Assembly (NCBI GenBank): GCA_002313325.1
Contig: DCBE01000039.1
Coordinates: 2,212 to 13,136 of the forward strand
DNA: 10,925 nucleotides
From: Flavobacteriaceae bacterium UBA1115
Lineage (GTDB): Bacteria; Bacteroidota; Bacteroidia; Flavobacteriales; Flavobacteriaceae
Direction: 5' to 3'
The position numbers were made by a program, and so were the translations under genes. Positions within the stretch are counted from its first letter, which is position 1; each line of letters begins with the position of its first letter. Below the pieces are notes generated by a model that had not been told where the DNA came from, did no database searches, and saw only the letters and a list, made by a program, of their open reading frames with translations. Below are positions 1 to 7,134 of the stretch, in pieces.

Positions 1-1467
1 GGAGAGTGTTTTGTCACAGACGATGGCGCTGAAACCGATTTAGACCTTGGGCACTACGAGCGTTTTTTAAATGAACGTACTTCTCAAGCAAACAATGTTA
101 CCACAGGACGTATCTATCAAAGTGTTATTGAAAAGGAACGGCGTGGTGAATTTTTGGGCAAAACAGTACAAGTTATCCCTCATATTACCAATGAAATCAA
201 AGCGCGCATGCAGCAGCTCGGCGAATCGGGTGATTACGATGTGGTCATAACCGAAATAGGCGGTACGGTTGGGGATATTGAGTCCTTACCCTATATCGAG
301 GCTGTGCGTCAATTGAGATGGGAACTGGGGCGTGAAAATTGTGTTGTTATTCACCTCACACTGGTGCCTTACCTCTCTGCAGCAGCGGAATTAAAAACCA
401 AACCCACACAACACTCAGTAAAAACTTTGATGGAAAGTGGAATTAACGCTGATATTTTGGTCTGTCGCACCGAATACGAACTTTCAGAAAGCATACGTGC
501 CAAACTCGCTTTGTTCTGTAATGTCAAACGTGAAGCGGTAATTCAATCCATAGACGCCAAGACCATATACGATGTGCCTTTGTTGATGCAAGAAGAAGGC
601 TTGGATCGTGTGGTGATGGAAACCTTGAATTTATCAGATGATATTACACCTGATTTAGCCAAGTGGAAATCCTTTTTGTTCCGACATAAAAACCCAAAAA
701 ACCACATCTGTATCGGACTGGTAGGCAAGTATGTTGAATTACAAGATTCTTATAAATCTATTTTGGAGGCCTTCATTCATGCAGGAGCCGCGAATGAAGT
801 TAAGGTGGATGTCTTATCCATACATTCTGAACACCTTACTCGTGACAACTGCGAGCAAGAACTCAAAGACCTACACGGTTTGTTGGTTGCCCCTGGCTTT
901 GGCTCAAGAGGGATTGAAGGAAAAATAAGTGCTATAAAATATGTACGTGAAAACAATATTCCGTTTTTTGGGATTTGTTTGGGGATGCAAATGGCCGTAA
1001 TCGAATATGCACGCAATGTCTTGGGACTTACATCTGCTAATTCCACCGAAATGGACGAAGACACTGCACATCCTGTGATTAGCCTTATGGACGAACAGAA
1101 AAACGTAGAAGATAAGGGCGGAACCATGCGTCTTGGCGCTTGGGATTGTACGCTAACCGTGGGTAGTCGTGTACACGATATATACAAGGCTGGTGACATC
1201 AGCGAGCGTCACCGTCACAGATACGAATTAAACAATGCCTATCTAACAGATTTAACCAAAAATGGCCTCAAAGCCACAGGCTTTAACCCAAAAACAGGCT
1301 TGGCAGAGATTGTTGAAATTGATGTGCACCCATGGTTTATTGGCGTACAATATCACCCCGAATATAAAAGTACAGTTCTTGAACCGCATCCGCTTTTTTC
1401 AGCTTTTGTGGAAGCTTGTAATACATACGCAAATAAAAAAAACTTAATATGGAAAATCGGCAAATAG
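1..1467 (+). CDS. pyrG: CTP synthase (glutamine-hydrolysing), 5' end missing
   Basis: This enzyme aminates UTP to CTP using ATP and ammonia released from glutamine, the last step of de novo pyrimidine nucleotide synthesis in the cytoplasm. The frame is open from the first base, so the start lies outside the window; 488 residues are visible. Compared with the usual length of about 540, roughly 55 to 60 N-terminal residues, including the first P-loop, are missing. Visible residues 1-20 contain the family signature TDDGAETDLDLGHYE, and GGTVGDIES follows near residues 87-95, both in the synthetase domain. The C-terminal glutaminase domain shows the nucleophile elbow GICLGMQ (Cys at visible residue 326, bases 976-978) and HPE (visible residues 452-454), completing a class I Cys-His-Glu triad. 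An internal TTG at 154 is not the start, because conserved sequence continues upstream of it. The 3' end overlaps yidC by 19 nt. Identity is near certain. Confidence 0.98.
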   Translation, partial: GECFVTDDGAETDLDLGHYERFLNERTSQANNVTTGRIYQSVIEKERRGEFLGKTVQVIPHITNEIKARMQQLGESGDYDVVITEIGGTVGDIESLPYIEAVRQLRWELGRENCVVIHLTLVPYLSAAAELKTKPTQHSVKTLMESGINADILVCRTEYELSESIRAKLALFCNVKREAVIQSIDAKTIYDVPLLMQEEGLDRVVMETLNLSDDITPDLAKWKSFLFRHKNPKNHICIGLVGKYVELQDSYKSILEAFIHAGAANEVKVDVLSIHSEHLTRDNCEQELKDLHGLLVAPGFGSRGIEGKISAIKYVRENNIPFFGICLGMQMAVIEYARNVLGLTSANSTEMDEDTAHPVISLMDEQKNVEDKGGTMRLGAWDCTLTVGSRVHDIYKAGDISERHRHRYELNNAYLTDLTKNGLKATGFNPKTGLAEIVEIDVHPWFIGVQYHPEYKSTVLEPHPLFSAFVEACNTYANKKNLIWKIGK

Positions 1468-3242
1468 ACCCTCTTCAAATCATAGGAATGGTGCTTATTT
1501 TTGGTATATTCACTTGGATGATGTACAATCAGCCTGTTCCGGATTTGGAAACGACAGAAACAGCTACCACAGCAGCAGCCGAACACCAAGATCCAGTACA
1601 GCCCATTGCATCGGAAACAGCCGAACAAGCAACCCCTGTTGTAGCAGCGGCCAGGGTTGTTGCCGATACGCTCAAGTTGCAAAACGAGGTGCTGTCTATT
1701 GGCATTTCTACCAAGGGTGGCGTGATGACTCAGGTTGCCCTAAAAGGTTTAGTCAATCACCAAGACGCGCCTTTGTACTTGATCGACAACGACAACAGCT
1801 CCTTTAATATCGCTTTTACAACTGTTTCTGGACAGTTGTTTCAGACAAAATTTATGATGTTTACCCCTTCAGTAAGCTACACAGCAGAAGGACAGGAATT
1901 GCGTTTGCGCGCTCCACTTGATGCCGATGGTTACATTGAATTGGTTTACACTTTGCCAAAGGACGGATACCGCTTTGGTTTTGAAGTGGTTGCCGAAGGC
2001 ATAGAAGGTGCTTTGGACCCTTCCATTCCCGCTGCCTTTTCATGGCGTATGGTTGGCTTCCGCCATGCGAAAAGTGCCCAATACGAAAACCGTTATACGC
2101 AGCTTGCTTATAACTACAAATCGGACAAATACAGTACGCTTTCTGCCACAGGAGACGATGACGACGACTTGAAAAACGTAGGATGGGTATCCTACCGCCA
2201 GCATTTTTTCAGCAGTATTCTTATTCCAGAAAATCCATTTGAAATGGCTATTGTTTCCACATCAAACAAAACATACGAGGAAGAAGAGGAATCGGAATTT
2301 CTTAAGGCATTTTCGACTGAAACCACATTGCCGTACGGGCGTAACCGTTTTCAAGCCAACTTTGATTGGTATATGGGCCCAACCGACTACGCAGTATTAA
2401 AGACCTATGACGAATCTCTCTATGAAAGTATTTCTTTTGGCTGGGGGATTATTGGCTGGATAAACCGTTCGGTATTTTATCCGTTGTTTAGCATGCTTTC
2501 GGGGGTTGTTCCGCAGGGGATTGCCATTATTTTATTGACCATTATTGTGCGTTTGGTGCTTTCGCCAGTGCTTTATAAGTCTTATTTGTCTCAAGCCAAA
2601 ATGCGGGTGTTACGACCAGAAATAACAGCTTTAAACGAAAAGTATAAAAATGATGCTACCAAGCGTCAGCAGGAAACCATGAAGCTTTACAGCAAAGCCG
2701 GAGCAAGCCCTATGGCAGGTTGTATACCCGCATTGATTCAAATGCCGATTTTCTTTGCCTTGTTCTATTTCTTTCCCATTGCATACGAAATGCGCGGTAA
2801 GTCCTTTTTGTGGGCAAAAGATTTGTCGTCCTATGACATGATTGCAGAGCTTCCGTTCACTATTCCGTTCTATGGCGATCATGTTAGTTTGTTTCCACTA
2901 TTGGCATCTGTTGCGATATTTATCTATACCCAGATGACGGCAGGTCAGCAAATGCAACCTTCACAGCCGGGCATGCCTAACATGAAGTATATCATGTATT
3001 TGATGCCTTTGATGATGTTGTTTTTCTTTAACAATTATGCCAGTGGGTTTAGTTTGTACTATTTTGTTTCCAACGTATTGATGATTGGGATCATGTTGGT
3101 GATTAAAAACGTCATCATTGATCAAGATAAAATCCATGCACAGATTGAGGAAAACAAAAAGAAGCCTAAGAAGCAAAATCGTTTTCAGCGTAAAATGGCT
3201 GAATTGATGGAAGAAGCAGAGCGTCAAAAAAAGCTTAAATAG
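1449..3242 (+). CDS. yidC: Membrane protein insertase YidC (Oxa1 family)
   Basis: YidC inserts and folds inner-membrane proteins, alone or with SecYEG. The 597-residue product starts with TM1 at about residues 10-27, followed by an Ala/Thr/Glu-rich linker (about 32-72) and the periplasmic beta domain (about 73-310). The conserved insertase core starts near residue 330. It has TM2 with the hydrophilic-groove arginine (R368 in IIVRLVLSP), a cytoplasmic helical hairpin (about 378-420), and later TM segments near 427-445, 479-495, 513-528 and 533-555. The tail from about 560 is strongly basic, as expected for a ribosome-contacting C terminus. Residues 236-240 are five aspartates in a row in the periplasmic domain. 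The ATG lies inside the 3' end of pyrG, in another frame, so the two genes are probably co-transcribed and perhaps translationally coupled. There is no Shine-Dalgarno, only an A-rich stretch before the start. Length and architecture are normal for Bacteroidota. Confidence 0.97.
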   Translation: MENRQIDPLQIIGMVLIFGIFTWMMYNQPVPDLETTETATTAAAEHQDPVQPIASETAEQATPVVAAARVVADTLKLQNEVLSIGISTKGGVMTQVALKGLVNHQDAPLYLIDNDNSSFNIAFTTVSGQLFQTKFMMFTPSVSYTAEGQELRLRAPLDADGYIELVYTLPKDGYRFGFEVVAEGIEGALDPSIPAAFSWRMVGFRHAKSAQYENRYTQLAYNYKSDKYSTLSATGDDDDDLKNVGWVSYRQHFFSSILIPENPFEMAIVSTSNKTYEEEEESEFLKAFSTETTLPYGRNRFQANFDWYMGPTDYAVLKTYDESLYESISFGWGIIGWINRSVFYPLFSMLSGVVPQGIAIILLTIIVRLVLSPVLYKSYLSQAKMRVLRPEITALNEKYKNDATKRQQETMKLYSKAGASPMAGCIPALIQMPIFFALFYFFPIAYEMRGKSFLWAKDLSSYDMIAELPFTIPFYGDHVSLFPLLASVAIFIYTQMTAGQQMQPSQPGMPNMKYIMYLMPLMMLFFFNNYASGFSLYYFVSNVLMIGIMLVIKNVIIDQDKIHAQIEENKKKPKKQNRFQRKMAELMEEAERQKKLK

Positions 3243-3284
3243 GCCGTTCTAGGGTATAGCCACAACTAACTCACATATCCTACT

Positions 3285-3292
3285 TATCTTTG
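3285..3292 (+). promoter_or_regulatory. Candidate -7 promoter element of mnmA
   Basis: TATCTTTG matches the Bacteroidota housekeeping -7 consensus TAnnTTTG at every fixed position. It ends only 4 nt before the mnmA ATG, so a start a few bases downstream would give an mRNA with almost no leader. No TTTG -33 element is visible at the usual 17-23 nt spacing, but that element is often weak. The remainder of the 54-bp gap after yidC shows no clear terminator. The match is seen directly; promoter function is inferred. Confidence 0.6.
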
Positions 3293-3296
3293 TGCT

Positions 3297-4493
3297 ATGC
3301 AAAACAAACGCGTCATTGTTGGACTTTCTGGTGGTGTAGACTCCAGTGTTGCTGCCTATTTGCTGCAGCAGCAAGGGTATGAGGTGATTGGTTTGTTTAT
3401 GAAAAACTGGCACGATGACTCGGTAACCATTTCGGACGATTGCCCATGGCTTGAAGACAGCAACGATGCCATGTTGGTGGCTGAAAAACTCGGTATTCCC
3501 TTTCAAAACGTTGATTTAAGCGAGCAGTATAAGGAGCGCATTGTGGACTATATGTTTGAGGAGTATCAGCGAGGCCGAACACCCAACCCCGATGTGCTTT
3601 GTAACCGTGAAATCAAATTTGATGTGTTTTTGGATATCGCCCTTTCTTTGGGCGCAGATTATGTCGCCACGGGGCACTATTGTCAAAAGGATAGCATTAT
3701 CGTGGACACTGATCCTGGTGTGGACACTGAGCCTGCCGAATTTACCCACCGTCTGCTTGCCGGCGCAGATCCCAATAAGGATCAATCGTATTTTTTATGC
3801 CAACTCAACCAAGCGCAACTTTCTAAAACGCTGTTTCCCATCGGCGGACTGCAAAAAAGGGAGGTGCGTACCATTGCCTCTGAGCAAGGATTGGTCACTG
3901 CTGAAAAGCGCGATTCCCAAGGGTTATGTTTTGTGGGCAAGGTTAGCCTACCCGATTTTTTACAGCAAAAATTGGCCACCAAAAAAGGCCACATCGTTCA
4001 AATTGTTAATACCCACCCCATGTATGCCAAAACTCCAGAAAATACCCCAGCATCCATGGCGGAGAAGTTTGTGTACTTTCCCGAAGACGGCAACGTTGTA
4101 GGCACGCACAACGGCGCACATTTTTTTACGGTGGGTCAACGCAAGGGCTTGGCGGTTGGCGGCACCAAAGAACCCCTGTTTGTTCTAGCAACAGACGTGC
4201 AAAAGAATATTATTTATGTGGGGGAAGGCAAAGACCATCCAGGCTTATATCGCCGTGCTTTGTGGATAGACCAAGCAGATGTACACTGGATACGCCCCGA
4301 CTTGCAAACCGACCAACCCATGATAGTACAGGCACGTATTCGCTACCGCCAGCCTTTGGTAAAAGTCAGCTTATTTCAAGAAAAAAACGGAGTGTACTTG
4401 GTTTTTGACACACCTCAATCAGCGATTGCTGCCGGGCAGTTTGCCGCTTGGTACTTAGACAACGAGCTGTTAGGCTCTGGAGTGATTGGGTAA
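3297..4493 (+). CDS. mnmA: tRNA-specific 2-thiouridylase MnmA
   Basis: MnmA adenylates and then thiolates U34 of the Lys, Glu and Gln tRNAs, making the 2-thio part of (c)mnm5s2U. The product is 398 residues. The PP-loop SGGVDSS is at residues 11-17. The two catalytic cysteines are C102 in NPDVLCNREIKF and C211 in SQGLCFVGK. ATGHY (125-129) and NKDQSYFL (160-167) are also conserved, and THNGAHFFTVGQRKGL marks the central domain before the C-terminal beta barrel. The protein is about 30 residues longer than the Escherichia coli enzyme. Part of the excess is an expanded loop (131-152) containing an internal duplication, and part lies before the THNGAHFFT motif. The ATG is chosen because MQNKRVIVGLSGG aligns with normal family N termini. 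It follows a TAnnTTTG box by 4 nt. It converges on lysA, leaving 2 bp between the stops. Confidence 0.97.
   Translation: MQNKRVIVGLSGGVDSSVAAYLLQQQGYEVIGLFMKNWHDDSVTISDDCPWLEDSNDAMLVAEKLGIPFQNVDLSEQYKERIVDYMFEEYQRGRTPNPDVLCNREIKFDVFLDIALSLGADYVATGHYCQKDSIIVDTDPGVDTEPAEFTHRLLAGADPNKDQSYFLCQLNQAQLSKTLFPIGGLQKREVRTIASEQGLVTAEKRDSQGLCFVGKVSLPDFLQQKLATKKGHIVQIVNTHPMYAKTPENTPASMAEKFVYFPEDGNVVGTHNGAHFFTVGQRKGLAVGGTKEPLFVLATDVQKNIIYVGEGKDHPGLYRRALWIDQADVHWIRPDLQTDQPMIVQARIRYRQPLVKVSLFQEKNGVYLVFDTPQSAIAAGQFAAWYLDNELLGSGVIG
3702..3737 (+). repeat. In-frame 18-bp tandem duplication inside mnmA
   Basis: Two adjacent 18-bp units, gtggacactgatcctggt (3702-3719) and gtggacactgagcctgcc (3720-3737), match at 15 of 18 positions. 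They encode VDTDPG and VDTEPA, MnmA residues 136-147. The segment lies in a loop between the conserved ATGHY and NKDQSYFL motifs. The loop is short in E. coli MnmA, so the duplication probably extends it without touching the active site. Confidence 0.75.
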
Positions 4494-4495
4494 TC

Positions 4496-5716
4496 CTACA
4501 CCTCCACAGCATCAAAAGACATTACAACTTGGTTTTTAACCAAATCGTCAAAGTTTTCCGCTTGGCGTATCAAGTGAGCTTCGCCATTATGCCATAACAC
4601 TTCTGCTGGACGGTAGCGAGAGTTGTAATTGCTCGCCATGGTAAAGCAGTAGGCGCCTGCATTGTGGAAGCACAATACATCGCCTTCGCTTATTTCAGCA
4701 ATTTTACGGTTGTTTGCAAAAGTATCCGTCTCACAAATATAGCCCACAACGGAGTAAAAACGTTCTTTACCTTCTGGGTTGGAGATGTTTTCTATGCGGT
4801 GCTGTGCGCCGTAGAGCATAGGTCGTATCAGGTGGTTAAACCCACTGTTCACCTGTGCAAATACCGTTGAGGTGGTCTGCTTGACCGAATTCACAGACGT
4901 GATGAAATAACCCGCTTGGGACACCAGAAACTTACCCGGTTCAAAGGCCAATACCAGTTCTTTGCCATAGTCTGCGCAAAAGGCATTAAAGCGAACGCTT
5001 AGTTTTTTGCCTAATTCCTCTATGTTGGTCTCATTGTCGCCTGGTTTGTAGGGTACTTTAAACCCACTGCCAAAGTCCAAAAATTCCAAGTCTGTAAATT
5101 GGCGTGCCGTGTCAAAGAGGATTTCGGCAGCATGCAGGAATACGTCAATATCTAAAATATCACTACCGGTATGCATATGCACCCCGTTGATGTTCATGCC
5201 CGTGTTTTCTACAATACGCAACACATGCGGCATTTGGTGAATGCTAATGCCAAACTTAGAGTCGATATGACCTACCGAGATATTGGCATTTCCGCCCGCC
5301 ATAATATGTGGGTTTATGCGGATACAAACCTGTACCGTTGGATGTGCCGTACCAAACTGCTCCAATACAGCAAGGTTATCTATGTTGATTTGAACGCCAA
5401 GAGTCGCTACTTCTTCAATTTCTGCAAGCGAAACACCATTGGGAGTAAAGATAATTTCTTTTGGTGGCACTCCGGCTTCAAGGCCAAGTTGCACCTCCTG
5501 TATGGATACGGTGTCCAGTCCTGCGCCCAAGTGATGCATCCATTTGAGTACGCTGAGGTTCGAAAGCGCTTTCACGGCATAGTTGATACGCAGTTGAGGT
5601 ACTGCGCTAAACGCGTTGGTCAGTCTTTTGTATTGCGCTTCCATGGCTTGGGAGTCATATACGTATGTGGGACTGCCATGTGTTTCGCTTATTTGTACTA
5701 AATCTTGGTGATGCAT
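4496..5716 (-). CDS. lysA: Diaminopimelate decarboxylase
   Basis: This PLP enzyme converts meso-diaminopimelate to L-lysine, the last step of lysine synthesis. From the chosen ATG the product is 406 residues. An N-terminal alanine-racemase-like TIM barrel carries the PLP lysine K49 in NYAVKAL. GVHMHTGSD (178-186) follows, then FGSGFKVPY (215-223) where most homologues have a GGG motif; this variant is familiar from Bacteroidota LysA. EPGKF is at 259-263. The C-terminal beta domain has CETD (328-331), which supplies the Cys-Glu pair of the dimer active site, and NYNSRYRPAEVL, with a substrate-binding Tyr near 364. The open frame extends upstream to 5818, but the extra 34 residues are hydrophobic, unlike the family, and span the candidate promoter. 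MHHQDLVQISETHGSPTYVYD is the natural N terminus. A related group IV decarboxylase is possible but less likely. Confidence 0.93.
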   Translation of the reverse strand: MHHQDLVQISETHGSPTYVYDSQAMEAQYKRLTNAFSAVPQLRINYAVKALSNLSVLKWMHHLGAGLDTVSIQEVQLGLEAGVPPKEIIFTPNGVSLAEIEEVATLGVQINIDNLAVLEQFGTAHPTVQVCIRINPHIMAGGNANISVGHIDSKFGISIHQMPHVLRIVENTGMNINGVHMHTGSDILDIDVFLHAAEILFDTARQFTDLEFLDFGSGFKVPYKPGDNETNIEELGKKLSVRFNAFCADYGKELVLAFEPGKFLVSQAGYFITSVNSVKQTTSTVFAQVNSGFNHLIRPMLYGAQHRIENISNPEGKERFYSVVGYICETDTFANNRKIAEISEGDVLCFHNAGAYCFTMASNYNSRYRPAEVLWHNGEAHLIRQAENFDDLVKNQVVMSFDAVEV

Positions 5717-5731
5717 CGCATAAGTTTTGCG

Positions 5732-5739
5732 CAAATGTA
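5732..5739 (-). promoter_or_regulatory. Candidate -7 promoter element of lysA
   Basis: On the minus strand the sequence reads TACATTTG, a full match to TAnnTTTG, ending 15 nt before the chosen lysA ATG. It supports that ATG over the longer open frame, because a transcript starting here could not encode the upstream residues. No clear -33 TTTG is seen. The rest of the 167-bp lysA-sucC spacer is AT-rich, with no further convincing element apart from the sucC box. Confidence 0.5.
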
Positions 5740-5856
5740 AGTTTTTAGTACGTGCTGTATGAGGTAAAGCGTAAAATATATTAAAAATAAAACAAGATGT
5801 TACAAATATAACAAACAAGTTTGGTATTATGGAGTGGATAAGCTCGATTGATTGCC

Positions 5857-5864
5857 TATTTTTG
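5857..5864 (+). promoter_or_regulatory. Candidate -7 promoter element of sucC
   Basis: TATTTTTG matches the TAnnTTTG consensus and ends 19 nt before the sucC ATG, predicting a leader of roughly 12-15 nt. A TTTG lies further upstream (5820-5823), but its 33-nt spacing is too long for a normal -33 element. Function is inferred from position and consensus. Confidence 0.55.
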
Positions 5865-5883
5865 CAACGAAAAACTTAAACCC

Positions 5884-7074
5884 ATGAACGTACACGAATA
5901 CCAAGGTAAAGAGATTTTAGCCAAGTTTGGCGTAGGCATACAGCGTGGGATTGTAGCCACAACTCCAGATGAGGCAACAGCCGCAGCAAAGCAATTAACT
6001 GAAGAAACGGGAACCGGTTGGCATGTGATTAAAGCACAGGTACACGCTGGGGGTCGCGGAAAAGGTGGTGGTGTAAAGCTAGCCAAGTCTTTGGAAGAAG
6101 TTGCGCGTATCTCGGAAGATATTTTAGGCATGCAGTTGGTCACTCCGCAAACCACAGCCGAGGGAAAGAAAGTGCATCAAGTACTCATTGCTGAAGACGT
6201 TTATTACCCTGGTGATTCGGTTCCCAAAGAAATTTATATCTCGGTATTACTAAACCGTACTACAGGTCGTAACATGATTATGTACTCTACGGAAGGTGGT
6301 ATGGATATCGAAAAAGTGGCTGAAGAAACCCCTGAACTTATTTTCACAGAAGAAATTGATCCTACGGTTGGGTTGCTGCCTTTTCAGGCGCGTAAGGTTG
6401 CATTTAATCTAGGGCTTTCGGGCTTGGCATTTAAAGGGATGGTGAAGTTTGTATCGGCCTTGTACAAGGCTTATGTGGGAGCAGATGCTGCCTTGTTTGA
6501 AATCAATCCGGTATTAAAAACTTCAGACAATAAGATTATTGCTGTTGATGCCAAGGTAACACTAGACGACAATGCCTTGTTCCGCCATCCTGATTTTGCC
6601 GCTATGCGCGATATCCGCGAAGAAAACCCAACTGATGTGGTAGCACGCAAGGTAGGACTTAACTACGTTCAGCTAGACGGCAACGTAGGTTGTATTGTAA
6701 ACGGCGCTGGATTGGCTATGGCAACCATGGATTTGATCAAACAAGCAGGTGGTGATCCGGCCAACTTCCTGGATGTTGGCGGTACTGCCGATGCTGCTCG
6801 TGTAGAAGCTGCTTTTCGCATCATACTTCAAGACCCTAAGGTGAAGGCTATATTGGTAAATATCTTTGGTGGTATAGTCCGATGCGATCGCGTGGCGCAA
6901 GGCATCGTTGATGCCTACAGAAACATGGGCGACGCGATTCAAGTTCCCATAATCGTGCGTTTACAAGGCACCAATGCCCACATTGCAAAACAACTTATTG
7001 ACGACTCAAGTCTGGAAGTACAGAGTGCCATTTTATTCCAAGAAGCTGCTGACAAGGTAAAAGAAGTAGTATAA
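5884..7074 (+). CDS. sucC: Succinate-CoA ligase, beta subunit
   Basis: This is the beta subunit of succinyl-CoA synthetase, which couples succinyl-CoA cleavage to ATP or GTP formation in the TCA cycle. The product is 396 residues, the usual length. An ATP-grasp domain fills the N-terminal half, with HAGGRGKGGGVK (54-65) as the nucleotide-binding region and EINP (206-209) supplying metal-binding residues. The C-terminal CoA-ligase domain has NGAGLAMATMD (273-283), DVGGTAD (297-303) and NIFGGIVRCD (326-335). The start is ATG 5884, because MNVHEYQGKEILAKFGV matches the conserved SucC beginning. The upstream TTG at 5848 would add 12 residues across the promoter box and is rejected. The alpha subunit gene sucD is not next to it; split sucC and sucD loci are common in Bacteroidota. 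A long palindrome overlaps the stop codon. Confidence 0.97.
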   Translation: MNVHEYQGKEILAKFGVGIQRGIVATTPDEATAAAKQLTEETGTGWHVIKAQVHAGGRGKGGGVKLAKSLEEVARISEDILGMQLVTPQTTAEGKKVHQVLIAEDVYYPGDSVPKEIYISVLLNRTTGRNMIMYSTEGGMDIEKVAEETPELIFTEEIDPTVGLLPFQARKVAFNLGLSGLAFKGMVKFVSALYKAYVGADAALFEINPVLKTSDNKIIAVDAKVTLDDNALFRHPDFAAMRDIREENPTDVVARKVGLNYVQLDGNVGCIVNGAGLAMATMDLIKQAGGDPANFLDVGGTADAARVEAAFRIILQDPKVKAILVNIFGGIVRCDRVAQGIVDAYRNMGDAIQVPIIVRLQGTNAHIAKQLIDDSSLEVQSAILFQEAADKVKEVV

Positions 7075-7100
7075 TTATTGACAAAATGTCAGTAATTATA
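7070..7100. repeat. 31-bp near-perfect palindrome over the sucC stop codon
   Basis: The arms 7070-7083 and 7087-7100 pair at 13 of 14 positions around a 3-base AAA centre. The single mismatch (T7078 against G7092) becomes a G-U pair in RNA, so the transcript could form a 14-bp AU-rich hairpin. The core is TGACAAAATGTCA (7079-7091). It may be an operator site for hsp20, a 3' hairpin for sucC, or both. It lacks the U-tract of a classical intrinsic terminator. The structure is seen directly; its role is inferred. Confidence 0.75.
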
Positions 7101-7126
7101 TGATTATTAACGACATAATGTCAGTA
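7080..7126 (+). promoter_or_regulatory. Twin 15-bp operator-like direct repeats upstream of hsp20
   Basis: GACAAAATGTCAGTA (7080-7094) and GACATAATGTCAGTA (7112-7126) match at 14 of 15 positions. Each holds a palindromic core: TGACA-aaa-TGTCA centred on 7085, and GACATaATGTC centred on 7117. The 32-bp period is close to three turns of B-DNA, so a bound regulator would sit on the same face at both sites. Their centres lie about 77 and 45 bp before the transcription start predicted from the sigma-54-like promoter. Binding by a dimeric regulator is inferred; the regulator's gene is not in this window. Confidence 0.65.
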
Positions 7127-7134
7127 TAAATTCC

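Noticed and set aside
777..1199. 140-residue open frame antisense to pyrG
   Set aside because: It sits opposite the conserved glutaminase domain and shows no motif or start context.
3541..4101. 186-residue open frame inside mnmA in another + frame
   Set aside because: It overlaps strongly conserved mnmA sequence and resembles no known family.
5171..5701. 176-residue open frame antisense to lysA
   Set aside because: It lies wholly inside lysA on the other strand, has no recognisable motif, and its Cys/His/Tyr-rich composition is typical of a shadow frame.
5798..5813. TGTTA-N6-TAACA inverted repeat in the lysA-sucC spacer as an operator
   Set aside because: Five-base AT-rich arms are expected by chance in this spacer, and no second copy is seen.
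5717..5818. N-terminal extension of lysA (34 extra residues, hydrophobic) resembling a signal peptide
   Set aside because: LysA is cytoplasmic, the extension is unlike the family, and it covers the TACATTTG promoter candidate. The ATG at 5716 gives a normal N terminus.
5848..5883. Earlier TTG start for sucC adding 12 residues
   Set aside because: It contains the TATTTTTG box and has no family counterpart; ATG 5884 gives the conserved MNVHEYQ start.
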